Origin: Thermoplasmata archaeon
GTDB lineage: Archaea; Thermoplasmatota; E2; UBA202; JdFR-43
Reading direction: 5' to 3'
DNA: 54,125 nucleotides
Assembly (NCBI GenBank): GCA_021162065.1
Contig: JAGGZK010000053.1
Coordinates: forward strand, 1 to 54,125
The notes under the pieces are model-generated. The model did not search any database. It had not been told where the DNA came from and saw only the letters and a list, made by a program, of their open reading frames with translations. Every line of letters begins with the position of its first letter. Within the stretch, counting starts at the first letter, position 1. The translations under genes were made by a program, and so were the position numbers. Positions 26,012 to 35,535 of this stretch are shown piece after piece.

Positions 26012-26833
26012 ATGAAGCACATATACTCTATCTATGAGGGAATAGATGAGAGGTTAAAATTCATAACCACCTCAGGCGTGAGAATAAAAATGATGCTGAG
26101 TTTGTTGGAAGGACCCAAGAATTCCACGGAATTGAAGGATGAGGTGGGAGTGGTTGCCTCTACCGTCATCCATGCAGCAAGGGATCTTGAAAAGGAACAT
26201 CTTCTGGAAGAGAGGCCGGATGGCTATCATCTCACCAACACCGGAAAAATAGTGGCTCTGAAACTTATGGATCTCATCAAACTTTTCCATGTGATAAAAA
26301 CCACCGAGGATTTCTGGCTCTCCCACGACATGGAGGGAATACCTCCCCAGTTTATGGAGAGGCTGGGAGAGTTGCAGGAGTTAAAGGTAGTCAAATCCTC
26401 GCCCACCAATCTTCTCCAGGTACTCAGCCTCTACATGAAACTTGTCAGCAAGGCAAAGGAGTTGAGAGGAATTTCTCCAGTATTTGTGCCGGAATTTTCA
26501 AAACTTGTTAAAAAATTGCTGAAGAAGGGGGCAACGGTACATCTCATCATATCAGAAGAAATAATGAAACCGGTGGTGGAAAGCTATCAGAAAGATATAG
26601 AGCCGGATATAAAAAAGAAGGTGGAGGAGGGGCATCTCCGCATATGGGTGATGGAGGGGGTAAAAATAGCCATGAGTGTAACCGACTCCTTCATCTCCAT
26701 AGGGATGTTCAACAAAGATGGAACATATGATTTCTCCCATGATATGGTGAGTTATAATAAGGAGGCGATAGAGTGGGGTAGGGAACTATTCGAATATTAC
26801 AAATCTCGGGCCAGGGAGATTAGTCTTATATAG
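26012..26833 (+). CDS. wHTH regulator with DUF1724 (FilR1-like) C-terminal domain
   Basis: GPKNSTELKDEVGVVASTVIHAARDLEKEHLLEE; FilR1-like architecture; paralog at 27766. Confidence 0.8.
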   Translation: MKHIYSIYEGIDERLKFITTSGVRIKMMLSLLEGPKNSTELKDEVGVVASTVIHAARDLEKEHLLEERPDGYHLTNTGKIVALKLMDLIKLFHVIKTTEDFWLSHDMEGIPPQFMERLGELQELKVVKSSPTNLLQVLSLYMKLVSKAKELRGISPVFVPEFSKLVKKLLKKGATVHLIISEEIMKPVVESYQKDIEPDIKKKVEEGHLRIWVMEGVKIAMSVTDSFISIGMFNKDGTYDFSHDMVSYNKEAIEWGRELFEYYKSRAREISLI

Positions 26834-26936
26834 GCTATTTCTCCCTTTCAAAAATTTTTTTAATTTATTAGTTTTAACAACGACTTTCACATCCTTTGTT
26901 GGTGCCTCCATCATCTCTCTTTCCTTTCTTCTTTTT

Positions 26937-27689
26937 ATGAATCATATAATGGTGGACATGGTTGTTTCCACCGCCCTCGTAACCTATAGCATCTATTCCC
27001 TCAACAGAATAACGGATATGGAAGAGGATGCATCCAACATTCCCGAGAGGGTGAAATTTCTGGAAGAGAGAAAGGATATGATTCTCATTCTCTCCATAAT
27101 GGCATATGTTGTGGCTCTTCTCATGGGAATAAGGGAGAACCTGTGGACAATGCCCATCTTTCTCACCCCCTTTTTTGTGGGAATCGTATACAGCATAAGG
27201 ATACATTCTTTCAGAATAAAGGATATCTTCGGCATGAAAAACATATCCATCGCCTTTTCCTGGGCCTTTTCCTCCGCCTTCCTGCCCTATGCCTTCAATT
27301 CCAACATGGAAAAGGCGTTTCTCATCTTCTCCTTTCTCTTCATAAAATGCTTCGTGAATACCGTCGTCTTTGATACCAGAGATGTGGAAGGTGACAGGAA
27401 GGCGGGGGCAAGAACCATACCTGTGGTTCTTGGGGTGAGAAAGACGAGGTTTATTCTTCTTATCTCCAACACCCTCCTCATTCCATGGACCGTTGCATGC
27501 TATCTCCAGAACCTTTTCATAGAATATATACCTGTAATCTTCTTTTCCATACTCTATGGATACTGGTACATAAATGCCTTCTGCGATGAAAAGAACAGAG
27601 AATCTGCCTTCAACTATGACTATCTGGTGGATGGGGAGTTCATAATCCTGGCTCTTTTTGCATTAGCCATAGATTTTGTTTTCCACTGA
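26937..27689 (+). CDS. UbiA-family membrane prenyltransferase
   Basis: NRITDMEEDASNIPER and DTRDVEGDRKAGARTIPVVLG Asp-rich motifs; multi-TM; true start may be upstream. Confidence 0.85.
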   Translation: MNHIMVDMVVSTALVTYSIYSLNRITDMEEDASNIPERVKFLEERKDMILILSIMAYVVALLMGIRENLWTMPIFLTPFFVGIVYSIRIHSFRIKDIFGMKNISIAFSWAFSSAFLPYAFNSNMEKAFLIFSFLFIKCFVNTVVFDTRDVEGDRKAGARTIPVVLGVRKTRFILLISNTLLIPWTVACYLQNLFIEYIPVIFFSILYGYWYINAFCDEKNRESAFNYDYLVDGEFIILALFALAIDFVFH

Positions 27690-27731
27690 CTTCATGGCAT
27701 TTGCACTCATTAGAAAAATCCAATTTTTGGG

Positions 27732-27758
27732 TTAACTATATAAAAATATTTCAGTTAA
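27732..27758 (+). promoter_or_regulatory. Inverted repeat bracketing TATA box of DUF1724 paralog 2
   Basis: TTAACT (27732-27737) ... TATATAAAAA ... AGTTAA (27753-27758). Confidence 0.45.
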
Positions 27759-27765
27759 AGCCGAG

Positions 27766-28581
27766 ATGGGGGAAATGCATGCCATCTACGATGAGGTAGA
27801 GGAAGACATCAGATTTCTCACATCATCAAAAGTGAGGGGCATGGTTTTGCTTGCCGTGATGAGTGGAATAAAAAATTCGGGCGAAATATCGAGAGAAGCC
27901 GACTTGGATATATCCTCTGTGATTCACGCAGTAAGAGAGTTGGAAGAGAGAAGATATATAGTGGATAAGAATGGCTATGTTCTTACATCAAAAGGGAAAA
28001 TAATGGCCCACAACCTCATGAATTTTTTGGCATCCCTACATACCATTTCCATGGACAACTTCTGGAATGAACATTACATAGATGACATCCCCGATAACCT
28101 GCTTTCCAGCATACACATGCTGAGAAATTCGGAAATTATTAAAGATACACCCACAGAGTTGATGAGAGGATTTATGCTATATCTGAATCTTTTGAGAAAA
28201 TCCAGGAGAGTAAGAGGGTTCTCCTCCATTTTTCACCCTCGTTTTCCCTCCGTGATAGAGAAGCTGGCGAGAAGAAAGGCGGATATGGAATTTGTGATTA
28301 CTCCCAGCATTTTTGAGAAATTGAGGGAAACAAAAATGAAGAAAAGATTGGTTCCTCTTTTAGAAAAAGAGGCACTTTCTCTTTTTCTTGTGGAGAGGGA
28401 AGTAAAGTTGGCCTTCACTGTAACGGAGAAATTCCTTTCCTTCACCCTTTATTTTAAAAATGGATTGTTTGATGATAACACAACACTTATGAGTTATGAT
28501 GAGGAAGCTTTACAATGGGCAAACTCCCTTTATGATCATTACAGGGCATGCTCCAAGCCCCTCTCTCCTGAAGATTTTTAA
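27766..28581 (+). CDS. wHTH regulator with DUF1724-like domain, paralog of 26012-26833
   Basis: Collinear similarity (GIKNSGEISREADLDISSVIHAVRELEERRYI). Confidence 0.8.
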   Translation: MGEMHAIYDEVEEDIRFLTSSKVRGMVLLAVMSGIKNSGEISREADLDISSVIHAVRELEERRYIVDKNGYVLTSKGKIMAHNLMNFLASLHTISMDNFWNEHYIDDIPDNLLSSIHMLRNSEIIKDTPTELMRGFMLYLNLLRKSRRVRGFSSIFHPRFPSVIEKLARRKADMEFVITPSIFEKLRETKMKKRLVPLLEKEALSLFLVEREVKLAFTVTEKFLSFTLYFKNGLFDDNTTLMSYDEEALQWANSLYDHYRACSKPLSPEDF

Positions 28582-29540
28582 ATCTTTATTCCCAGGGAAG
28601 GAATGCTCACTCCCTCTCCCCTCTCTATTTTGCCAACAACCTCTGCCTCCACATATCTGTTGAGTATATCCAGCGATGTGTCCACATCCTTTTTATCCAC
28701 CACAACGGCCATCCCCATCCCCATGTTGAAGGTCTGATACATTTCCTCCACACTCACATTTCCGAGTTTCTGTATTATTCTGAAAACCGGCTGCGGCTCC
28801 ATGGGATTTTCAATAACGAAATGGACATGGGGTGCCATTCTCTTTATCTTTCTCAATCCCCCTCCAGTTACATGGGCAATGCCTTTTACTTCAACATTCT
28901 CCCACAATTCTATTATTTCCCTCACATATATTCTCGTCGGCTCGAGGAGGGCATAACCTATTATTCCTATCCCTTCCATTTCATCATGGAAGTCATAACC
29001 GTTTTCAGTGAATACCTTCCTCGCCAGCGTGTAGCCATTTGAATGGATTCCGCTGCTTCTCATTCCTATTATAACATCACCCTCTTTTATGCCAGCAGGT
29101 ATATTCCTCTCAACAACACCAACGCATGTGCCAGCAAGATCAAAACCTTTTATTATCTCCGGCAGGGTAGCGGTCTCGCCCCCTATTATCTCCACCCCCG
29201 CCTTCTCAGCCCCAGCCTTCAAGCCCTTTGCTATCTCCTCCGCCATCCTCTCGTCCATCCTCTCCATGGCAAGATAGTCCACGAAGGCAAGGGGGCGGGC
29301 GCCCATCACAAGAGCATCGTTCACATTCATGGCCATGCAATCTATTCCTATGGTGTCCCACTTCTTCATTTCATTGGCCACAATCACCTTGCTTCCAACA
29401 CCATCGGTACAGAGTACCAGTTCCAAATCTCCAATGGCAATCCTGTCCTTCCTCGCCTTCATGGTTTCAATGAGGGTTTTCACAACCTTTTCTTCCCTGT
29501 CTATGTCGACACCGGCTCCTGAGTAGGTGAATCTTCCCAT
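28578..29540 (-). CDS. purM: Phosphoribosylformylglycinamidine cyclo-ligase (AIR synthetase)
   Basis: YSGAGVDIDREEKVV, CTDGVGSK, MRSSGIHSNGYTLAR, HVTGGGLRKI. Confidence 0.95.
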   Translation of the reverse strand: MGRFTYSGAGVDIDREEKVVKTLIETMKARKDRIAIGDLELVLCTDGVGSKVIVANEMKKWDTIGIDCMAMNVNDALVMGARPLAFVDYLAMERMDERMAEEIAKGLKAGAEKAGVEIIGGETATLPEIIKGFDLAGTCVGVVERNIPAGIKEGDVIIGMRSSGIHSNGYTLARKVFTENGYDFHDEMEGIGIIGYALLEPTRIYVREIIELWENVEVKGIAHVTGGGLRKIKRMAPHVHFVIENPMEPQPVFRIIQKLGNVSVEEMYQTFNMGMGMAVVVDKKDVDTSLDILNRYVEAEVVGKIERGEGVSIPSLGIKI

Positions 29541-29582
29541 GAAAAAGTATAGGGCAATGAATATAAAAAGGATGTCACGCCC

Positions 29583-29981
29583 TCACCATTTTTTCATTCC
29601 AGTCTTTTTTAGGATTTCCCTGAAATTTTTTATGGAGGGGGAATAGAAAAGATGACTCCTGCACCTGCAGTCGCTGGAACCGAAATTTGGGATGAAATCA
29701 AATCCCATTCTCCTAAAAATTTCTGCAATTCTGCATTCTTCTCTCCTCTCTCCAGGCATATACCATATTTCCTCCACATCCGCCTCCTCTCTTAGATAAT
29801 CAATGTGCCATCTCATCCTTTTTCCCCTTTTCAGATGTCTTCCTATTCTTCCCTCCATCCCTCCGAGAGCGGAGCCCACATAGGCGTAATATCCGGGTTC
29901 AAAATTTATTTCCCCCAGGGCCCCTACATCTATCTTTTTCCTTTCAGGAAGAATAAGTATTAAAACGTATGTCCCTTTCAT
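29583..29981 (-). CDS. DUF123 GIY-YIG-like protein
   Basis: GTYVLILIL...PGYYAYVGSALGGMEGRIGRHL...WHIDYL...DCRCRSHLFY; start 29981 overlaps the upstream stop (ATGA). Confidence 0.88.
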   Translation of the reverse strand: MKGTYVLILILPERKKIDVGALGEINFEPGYYAYVGSALGGMEGRIGRHLKRGKRMRWHIDYLREEADVEEIWYMPGERREECRIAEIFRRMGFDFIPNFGSSDCRCRSHLFYSPSIKNFREILKKTGMKKW

Positions 29982-30520
29982 GGAAACAGTTTGCTTATAT
30001 CCATCTGATCGATTTTTTCTCCAGGATATATCCACTCGTCTTCCATCCTTATGTATCCCTCCTTTTCATAGTCCTTCAATATCCTGTCTATAACCTTCAT
30101 TTCCTCCTTCATTTCCTTTTTAAACACCTTTATGTTAAGCCTCCCCCTCCTTTTCATGCTCACAAAAAGAAGAAAGATTATGGCCATGGCTATGTCCTTG
30201 GCCAGCAGTTCTTCCGCCACAATATCGTCGATTTCCTCCATCTCATCCCCCATTCTCCATCCCAGAAGCATGACACCATCGGTGGCGAGCTTACCAGTCC
30301 ATGTAAGGGTGTAAAAATTTCCTTCCTTCTTTATGAAATTTATTTCCTGAAGTGTTGCCAGAGCGCGATTGAAGGTGGCGGTGGGCAGCCCGGTGATTTC
30401 CTGGAGGTCTTTCCACCTGAGTTTCTCCTTTTCCCTTATTGCCATCAGTATCTTCAGGGCATTCTCTCTGAGAGATTTGAAAATTTTGTATACCACATCC
30501 TTTTTTTCCTTTGTCCTCAT
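29978..30520 (-). CDS. Winged-helix transcription regulator
   Basis: KLRWKDLQEITGLPTATFNRALATLQEINFIKKEG. Confidence 0.75.
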   Translation of the reverse strand: MRTKEKKDVVYKIFKSLRENALKILMAIREKEKLRWKDLQEITGLPTATFNRALATLQEINFIKKEGNFYTLTWTGKLATDGVMLLGWRMGDEMEEIDDIVAEELLAKDIAMAIIFLLFVSMKRRGRLNIKVFKKEMKEEMKVIDRILKDYEKEGYIRMEDEWIYPGEKIDQMDISKLFP

Positions 30521-30615
30521 TGCATAAACAACTTTTTTCTCTTAATAAATATTATCTTTTATTCAAATTTCAGGAGAAATACATAAACTTTTATTAATCG
30601 GGATGCAATCATTGG

Positions 30616-31539
30616 ATGATGAGGGCTGTGATAATAGCCAGTAAAGAAGCACTTCTTCCCGTTTGTGGAGAAATGGTGGTGGAGAGACTGATAAAAAAGC
30701 TCAGAGATTATGGTTTCGATGAGATTTACATATATCCCCTCTCCTATGCAAGAATAATCAAAAATCCCGGGGTGAAATTCATAGGCAGTTTAAAAAACAT
30801 AAAGGAGGATGTGTTTGTGATAAAGGGGAATGTCTTTCTCTCCCGCCTCAATCTATGCCGTGAAAATATATTTGTGGGTAAGGACGGCGCGATCATAGCA
30901 TTCTACGGAAAACCCTCAAAGAATTTCAACAAAAAAGGTAAGGCATGCAGGGTGAATGGTTTTGAAATAAAGAATGAGGAGGATATCAGAAAAGCGGAGA
31001 TAATAGTCAGGGGAAAGAGCGGAGATATCGTTTACAGATATATCCACAGCAAAATATCCGGGCCCATCTCATCTCGCCTTTGCTCCAGTTACCTGATGCC
31101 GTGGCAGCTTTTCACAGCATCCTTTCTCCTTTCCATAATTTCCCTGCTTTTCTACATGATGCCTTCATATCTATATGCCGTAGTAGCGGGCATAATGGCC
31201 GAGGTTTCAGCAATTGTAAAAGATACGGGAGAGGAGATTATGAGCATAAAGGAGGGGAGATGGCACGGCATAAAAGTTTTATCTCTTTTTACCGTACTTC
31301 TGGGCGCCTCCTACCATGCATGGATAGATGGGGCATCCTTCCATATATGGATACTCGCTCTCCTGATAGCCATGGCAATAGCCATCATCCAGAAAAGTGG
31401 GGAAGGTTATGCAGGAGAAGATTTTTTCATATTCGTGGTTTTTGTGGGTACGCTTGCGAATCAATTATTATGGGCCTTTTTGATAGCCGCCGTCATAATG
31501 AATGAGGAAGCCATAAGGAGGGTGATTTCTTCACCATGA
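30616..31539 (+). CDS. Degenerate IPCT/DIPPS-like protein (nucleotidyltransferase + CDP-alcohol phosphotransferase-like membrane domain)
   Basis: MRAVIIASKEALLPVCGEMVVERLIKKLRDYGFDEIYI and ISGPISSRLCSSYLMPWQLFTASFLLSIISLLFYMM; catalytic signatures appear lost. Confidence 0.6.
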   Translation: MMRAVIIASKEALLPVCGEMVVERLIKKLRDYGFDEIYIYPLSYARIIKNPGVKFIGSLKNIKEDVFVIKGNVFLSRLNLCRENIFVGKDGAIIAFYGKPSKNFNKKGKACRVNGFEIKNEEDIRKAEIIVRGKSGDIVYRYIHSKISGPISSRLCSSYLMPWQLFTASFLLSIISLLFYMMPSYLYAVVAGIMAEVSAIVKDTGEEIMSIKEGRWHGIKVLSLFTVLLGASYHAWIDGASFHIWILALLIAMAIAIIQKSGEGYAGEDFFIFVVFVGTLANQLLWAFLIAAVIMNEEAIRRVISSP

Positions 31540-34265
31540 AGCGGGTCATCATTGTTGGCATATTGATTATGATTTCCATCATCCCTCTTAGAGTTCATGC
31601 CTCAAATCACCAGTTGCTGCCCATTGATTTGCCAGATGATATGAAGGGGCAACCGATAGATATAAGAGTGGATTTCCAGAAGACATGTTATGCCGTTGAT
31701 GAAAACAGACATTCCATAAGATTGCTTTACAATGGGAGAGAGATAGAAAGCCAGATATATGATCTGGAATTTGAGGGTAAGGAGAAACTTGTTTCCTGCA
31801 ATCTGGTTTTCATATATCAGGGAAAGGGGGAATACATTCTGGAGTATGGAGAGGATGTGAGAGACGTTGATTACATCGACCATCTGAAGGTGAACGACAT
31901 CTATTATTTCATCGAACCCATCCCCGGGTATTACGCCAAAATAAACTGCTATGAAATAGAGGAGGATGGAAAAAGCATATTCGGCATATGCCAGGATGGG
32001 AGCATTCTGGGAATAGAGATGGGGAACAAGGTTATAACCATGAAGGAGGGAGTCGAAAAATTCGAGATGAAAAACTGGGATCAGTTTTTCTCCTTCGCCT
32101 TCTTCCATTCAGACGGAGAGGAAAAGGGAAGCGATGAGAAACTTCAGGGTAAGAAAATACTGGTGGATGGAAACCTGATGGTGAGGATCGCTTTGAATAC
32201 ATCCTCCCGGGATGAAAAACTGAGGACTGAGGCCATATACACCTATTACTACTCACCCCATGAAAAAAGATTGTTCGTCAAATTGAAGCATGAATCCAGA
32301 GAAGAATGGAATGGAAATATCACCTATGCGTATTTCTCAAGCATTCATTCCACAAGCAAAAGCATAGAGGAGTTGAACATGGGGCGCATAATGCCCTATA
32401 TCCACATAAATGGAAAGGATGGAATAGAGGAATACAAGCTCAATACAAATCCGGAAAGTAAAGAATTTCAGTGGATTATATCTGCAAAAGATGCTGTTTA
32501 TATGGGCCAACCTCCATGGGTTTCGGTGGATGACAAAAAGAAGGCATATGCCCTCATTTTCTCGAAAAGCCTGCTGGTCACCGCCGCCACCAAGGAGGAA
32601 ATAAATGTGCCCGGTCTGGAGGTGGATGGAGGCGGGGTAAATATGGGGGCATACGGAAGGGTAAACGAAGGCGTTGCATATGATGGCGTTGTGGAGGCCT
32701 TCATCGGAAATTACAGCGATGTCAAAATGGAGGGGGATGCCTTTGAAATTCTCATGAATTACAGGAATCTTGGGGGAGGGGCAGGGGAATATGAAAAAGA
32801 GGCAATTCACAATCTCACGGTTGTTGCTGGAATGAGGCATTCCATTCCCTTCTCCACCCATATATCTGCTCTCCTGGGCATAAAGATTCCCCACATGGAG
32901 ATTGAGATATGGGAAGGTAACAGGAAAGTGGCCAGTGGAGCGGTCAATTTCAGAAAAATAGATTTTCAACTACCCGATGGAAATTACACAATCAAAGCAT
33001 TTCGTCTCGGCATTAACGGAAAAAAATTCATCGGGGAAAAATACGTTGAATTGAAAAAAGATGAAAGAGTAAAGGTGTGGTGCACCTTCCAGAGTCACAT
33101 AAAGGTAAAGAGTGTTGAAGGAAGTGTGATAAAAATTTTTGATGGAAAGGGAGGCATGGTTGGGGAAAATGTGAGTCATGGAATCATCACCATTCCTCTT
33201 CCTGCCATAAAAAGATACACCCTTCAGATTATTTATCATGGTTTTCTAATGGAAGAAAAGGAGATATTTCTCTTGCTTCCCGCCTCCGTAGAATATTCCT
33301 TCCCCACCTATGATTTTGCCGTTGATGTAAAAGATTCTCTCGGCCTGCCCTTCGGGGAGAAAGTGACGGTATTCATGTACAGCGATGAAATGAGGGAGAG
33401 AGAGAATATTTATGGTGTAAAGGACAGGAGCATTTATTCCTTTTCCTCCCTTCCCTCCGCCACCTATCATCTTGTTGTGACATATAAGGGCACATCGGTG
33501 GATAAAAAGATTGTCATCCCGGATGAAAATATGGCGGAAATCGTTCTTCCAGTGGATTACGGAATAAAAGTCAAAACCTATGATTCGAGGGGATTTCCAC
33601 TCTCCACAAAAATATATTTTGAAAGAGAAGGCAAAAAGTTTAGCGGAGAGAGATTGCCTCCCGGGGAATACTGCATGGACATATACAGGGGCGGGAAAAA
33701 AATCGCCAGCAGGGAAATACTGGTTAATGGAGATGCAAATTATGATGTAATAACGAACAGGATTTCTTTCTACCCCTTTATCATACCTCTGGCCATGGTT
33801 GTGTTTGCTCTCATCGCAAAAAGAAAGGAAGCATATCTGGGCCTTCTGCTCTCCCTTTCTCTCCTCTTTCCATGGTGGAGAGCCAAAGGCATGTCATCAA
33901 CATCCCTTTATCTCTTCCCTCCATCCATGATTGAGATGAAATCCACATATGGAAACATTGTTTCTCTGCCATCACCCCTCCTCATGGCCCTCTACATATC
34001 CCTGATTCTATTGCTTGCTTCCCTACCCATCCTTTTCCACAGAAAATACAGCAAGTTCTCCATTGCCACCGTTGCAGCATCCCTATCCATATTTCTATAC
34101 ACCATCTACAGATTTTCCAGCATAACGGTTGGCAGCATAGCAGGAGGAGGTTCAGCAGGTAATGTCTCGTCTTGGGGAATGGGCATAGGCTTTTATTTGG
34201 CTTTGTTATCACTGGTTTTAATAACGGTGAAGGTGATTTATGATGAAACTGGAAGAAGCGGCTAA
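31536..34265 (+). CDS. Large secreted/membrane protein, beta-rich ectodomain and C-terminal multi-TM region
   Basis: Signal peptide, long beta-rich region, about 4-5 C-terminal TMs; 4-nt overlap with upstream gene. Confidence 0.75.
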   Translation: MKRVIIVGILIMISIIPLRVHASNHQLLPIDLPDDMKGQPIDIRVDFQKTCYAVDENRHSIRLLYNGREIESQIYDLEFEGKEKLVSCNLVFIYQGKGEYILEYGEDVRDVDYIDHLKVNDIYYFIEPIPGYYAKINCYEIEEDGKSIFGICQDGSILGIEMGNKVITMKEGVEKFEMKNWDQFFSFAFFHSDGEEKGSDEKLQGKKILVDGNLMVRIALNTSSRDEKLRTEAIYTYYYSPHEKRLFVKLKHESREEWNGNITYAYFSSIHSTSKSIEELNMGRIMPYIHINGKDGIEEYKLNTNPESKEFQWIISAKDAVYMGQPPWVSVDDKKKAYALIFSKSLLVTAATKEEINVPGLEVDGGGVNMGAYGRVNEGVAYDGVVEAFIGNYSDVKMEGDAFEILMNYRNLGGGAGEYEKEAIHNLTVVAGMRHSIPFSTHISALLGIKIPHMEIEIWEGNRKVASGAVNFRKIDFQLPDGNYTIKAFRLGINGKKFIGEKYVELKKDERVKVWCTFQSHIKVKSVEGSVIKIFDGKGGMVGENVSHGIITIPLPAIKRYTLQIIYHGFLMEEKEIFLLLPASVEYSFPTYDFAVDVKDSLGLPFGEKVTVFMYSDEMRERENIYGVKDRSIYSFSSLPSATYHLVVTYKGTSVDKKIVIPDENMAEIVLPVDYGIKVKTYDSRGFPLSTKIYFEREGKKFSGERLPPGEYCMDIYRGGKKIASREILVNGDANYDVITNRISFYPFIIPLAMVVFALIAKRKEAYLGLLLSLSLLFPWWRAKGMSSTSLYLFPPSMIEMKSTYGNIVSLPSPLLMALYISLILLLASLPILFHRKYSKFSIATVAASLSIFLYTIYRFSSITVGSIAGGGSAGNVSSWGMGIGFYLALLSLVLITVKVIYDETGRSG

Positions 34266-35535
34266 ATATGCAGCTGATCTGCTGCTCACCCTGCCAAAAA
34301 AGAGTACCATCCGGGTGATAGGACATGTGGATGCGGATGGCATCTCCGCTGCTTCCATAGTGGCCATGGCCCTTGCAAGGGCGGGGTATAATTTTCATGT
34401 TTCCATAAAAAGAACCGAGCCGGATTTGATTGAGGAAATGAAAAAGGAAGAGAATGAGATGATTATATTCGTGGACATAGGAAGTGGTTATCTGGAGGAA
34501 ATGGAAGGGCTTGAATGCAATGTCATAGTTCTTGACCATCATCTTGGAGGAGAGGAGATACCGGGAAATGTGATGTATGTGAATGCCCGCCTCTATGGGC
34601 TGGATGGAAGCAGGGAGGCGTGCGGAGCGAGTGTCGCCTACGCCTTCGCCATGGCGATGGATGAGAATAATGTTGATCTATCCCAGCTTGCCATAGCTGG
34701 AATAATAGGAGATAAGCAGGTTTTTGAGGGATATAACAGGAAGGTTCTGGAGGACGGCATAGGAAGTGGATTTGTGGAGGAGAGGGAGGAGTATATCCTC
34801 TCCGGAAAGAGTTTGAAGGAGAAACTGGAGAGCTCCCTTGAGCCATATTTCACGGGTTTTCGCAACGCATCCCCGTTTCTGGAGAAAATTGGTATAGAGG
34901 AGGGAGAGAAATTTGAGAATCTGAAGGAGGAGGAAAGGAAGAAATTGCTCTCGGCCCTTACCCTCAAACTTCTGGAGCAGGGTTGCGATGATGTGGAATG
35001 GAAAAAAATTGTGTATTACGGAAAGAGATATGGAGATCTCCATGACCTGTCATCAAAGTTAAATGCCTGTGCCCGTCTGAATGAGAGTGGCACCGGCGTA
35101 GCCCTGTGCATGGGGGATGTGACAGCATGGGAAAATGCGGAGATAATACAGGAGAGATACAGGGATGAAATCAGAAAAGAGATGAGAGAGCTGGAAAAGG
35201 TGGAGCCCGAAGAGATGGAGAGATTCATATATTTCCATGTGGATCATGCCCCTCTTTCCGGTGTCCTTGCCGGGCTCTCCCTCAAATATCTTCCCCAGTT
35301 CATGAAGGGCAAACCGGTGATTGCACTCGCAAGAAAAAATAAATTTATAGACATTTCAGCAAGGGCGGATGAGAAAATGGTGAAGGAGGGCGTAAACCTG
35401 GGGGAGGCCATCAAAAAAGCCGCTGAACTGGTGGGGGGAGTGGGAGGCGGCCATCCCATAGCGGCGGGAGGCAAAATACCTTCAGATAGGGAAAAAGAGT
35501 TCCTCCAAAATCTTGATAGGGCGATGGAAAAATGA
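34243..35535 (+). CDS. Archaeal RecJ-like DHH/DHHA1 exonuclease (GAN/Cdc45-related)
   Basis: VIGHVDADGISAASI, FVDIGSGY, VLDHHLGG, GVGGGHPIAAGG. Confidence 0.9.
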   Translation: MKLEEAAKYAADLLLTLPKKSTIRVIGHVDADGISAASIVAMALARAGYNFHVSIKRTEPDLIEEMKKEENEMIIFVDIGSGYLEEMEGLECNVIVLDHHLGGEEIPGNVMYVNARLYGLDGSREACGASVAYAFAMAMDENNVDLSQLAIAGIIGDKQVFEGYNRKVLEDGIGSGFVEEREEYILSGKSLKEKLESSLEPYFTGFRNASPFLEKIGIEEGEKFENLKEEERKKLLSALTLKLLEQGCDDVEWKKIVYYGKRYGDLHDLSSKLNACARLNESGTGVALCMGDVTAWENAEIIQERYRDEIRKEMRELEKVEPEEMERFIYFHVDHAPLSGVLAGLSLKYLPQFMKGKPVIALARKNKFIDISARADEKMVKEGVNLGEAIKKAAELVGGVGGGHPIAAGGKIPSDREKEFLQNLDRAMEK

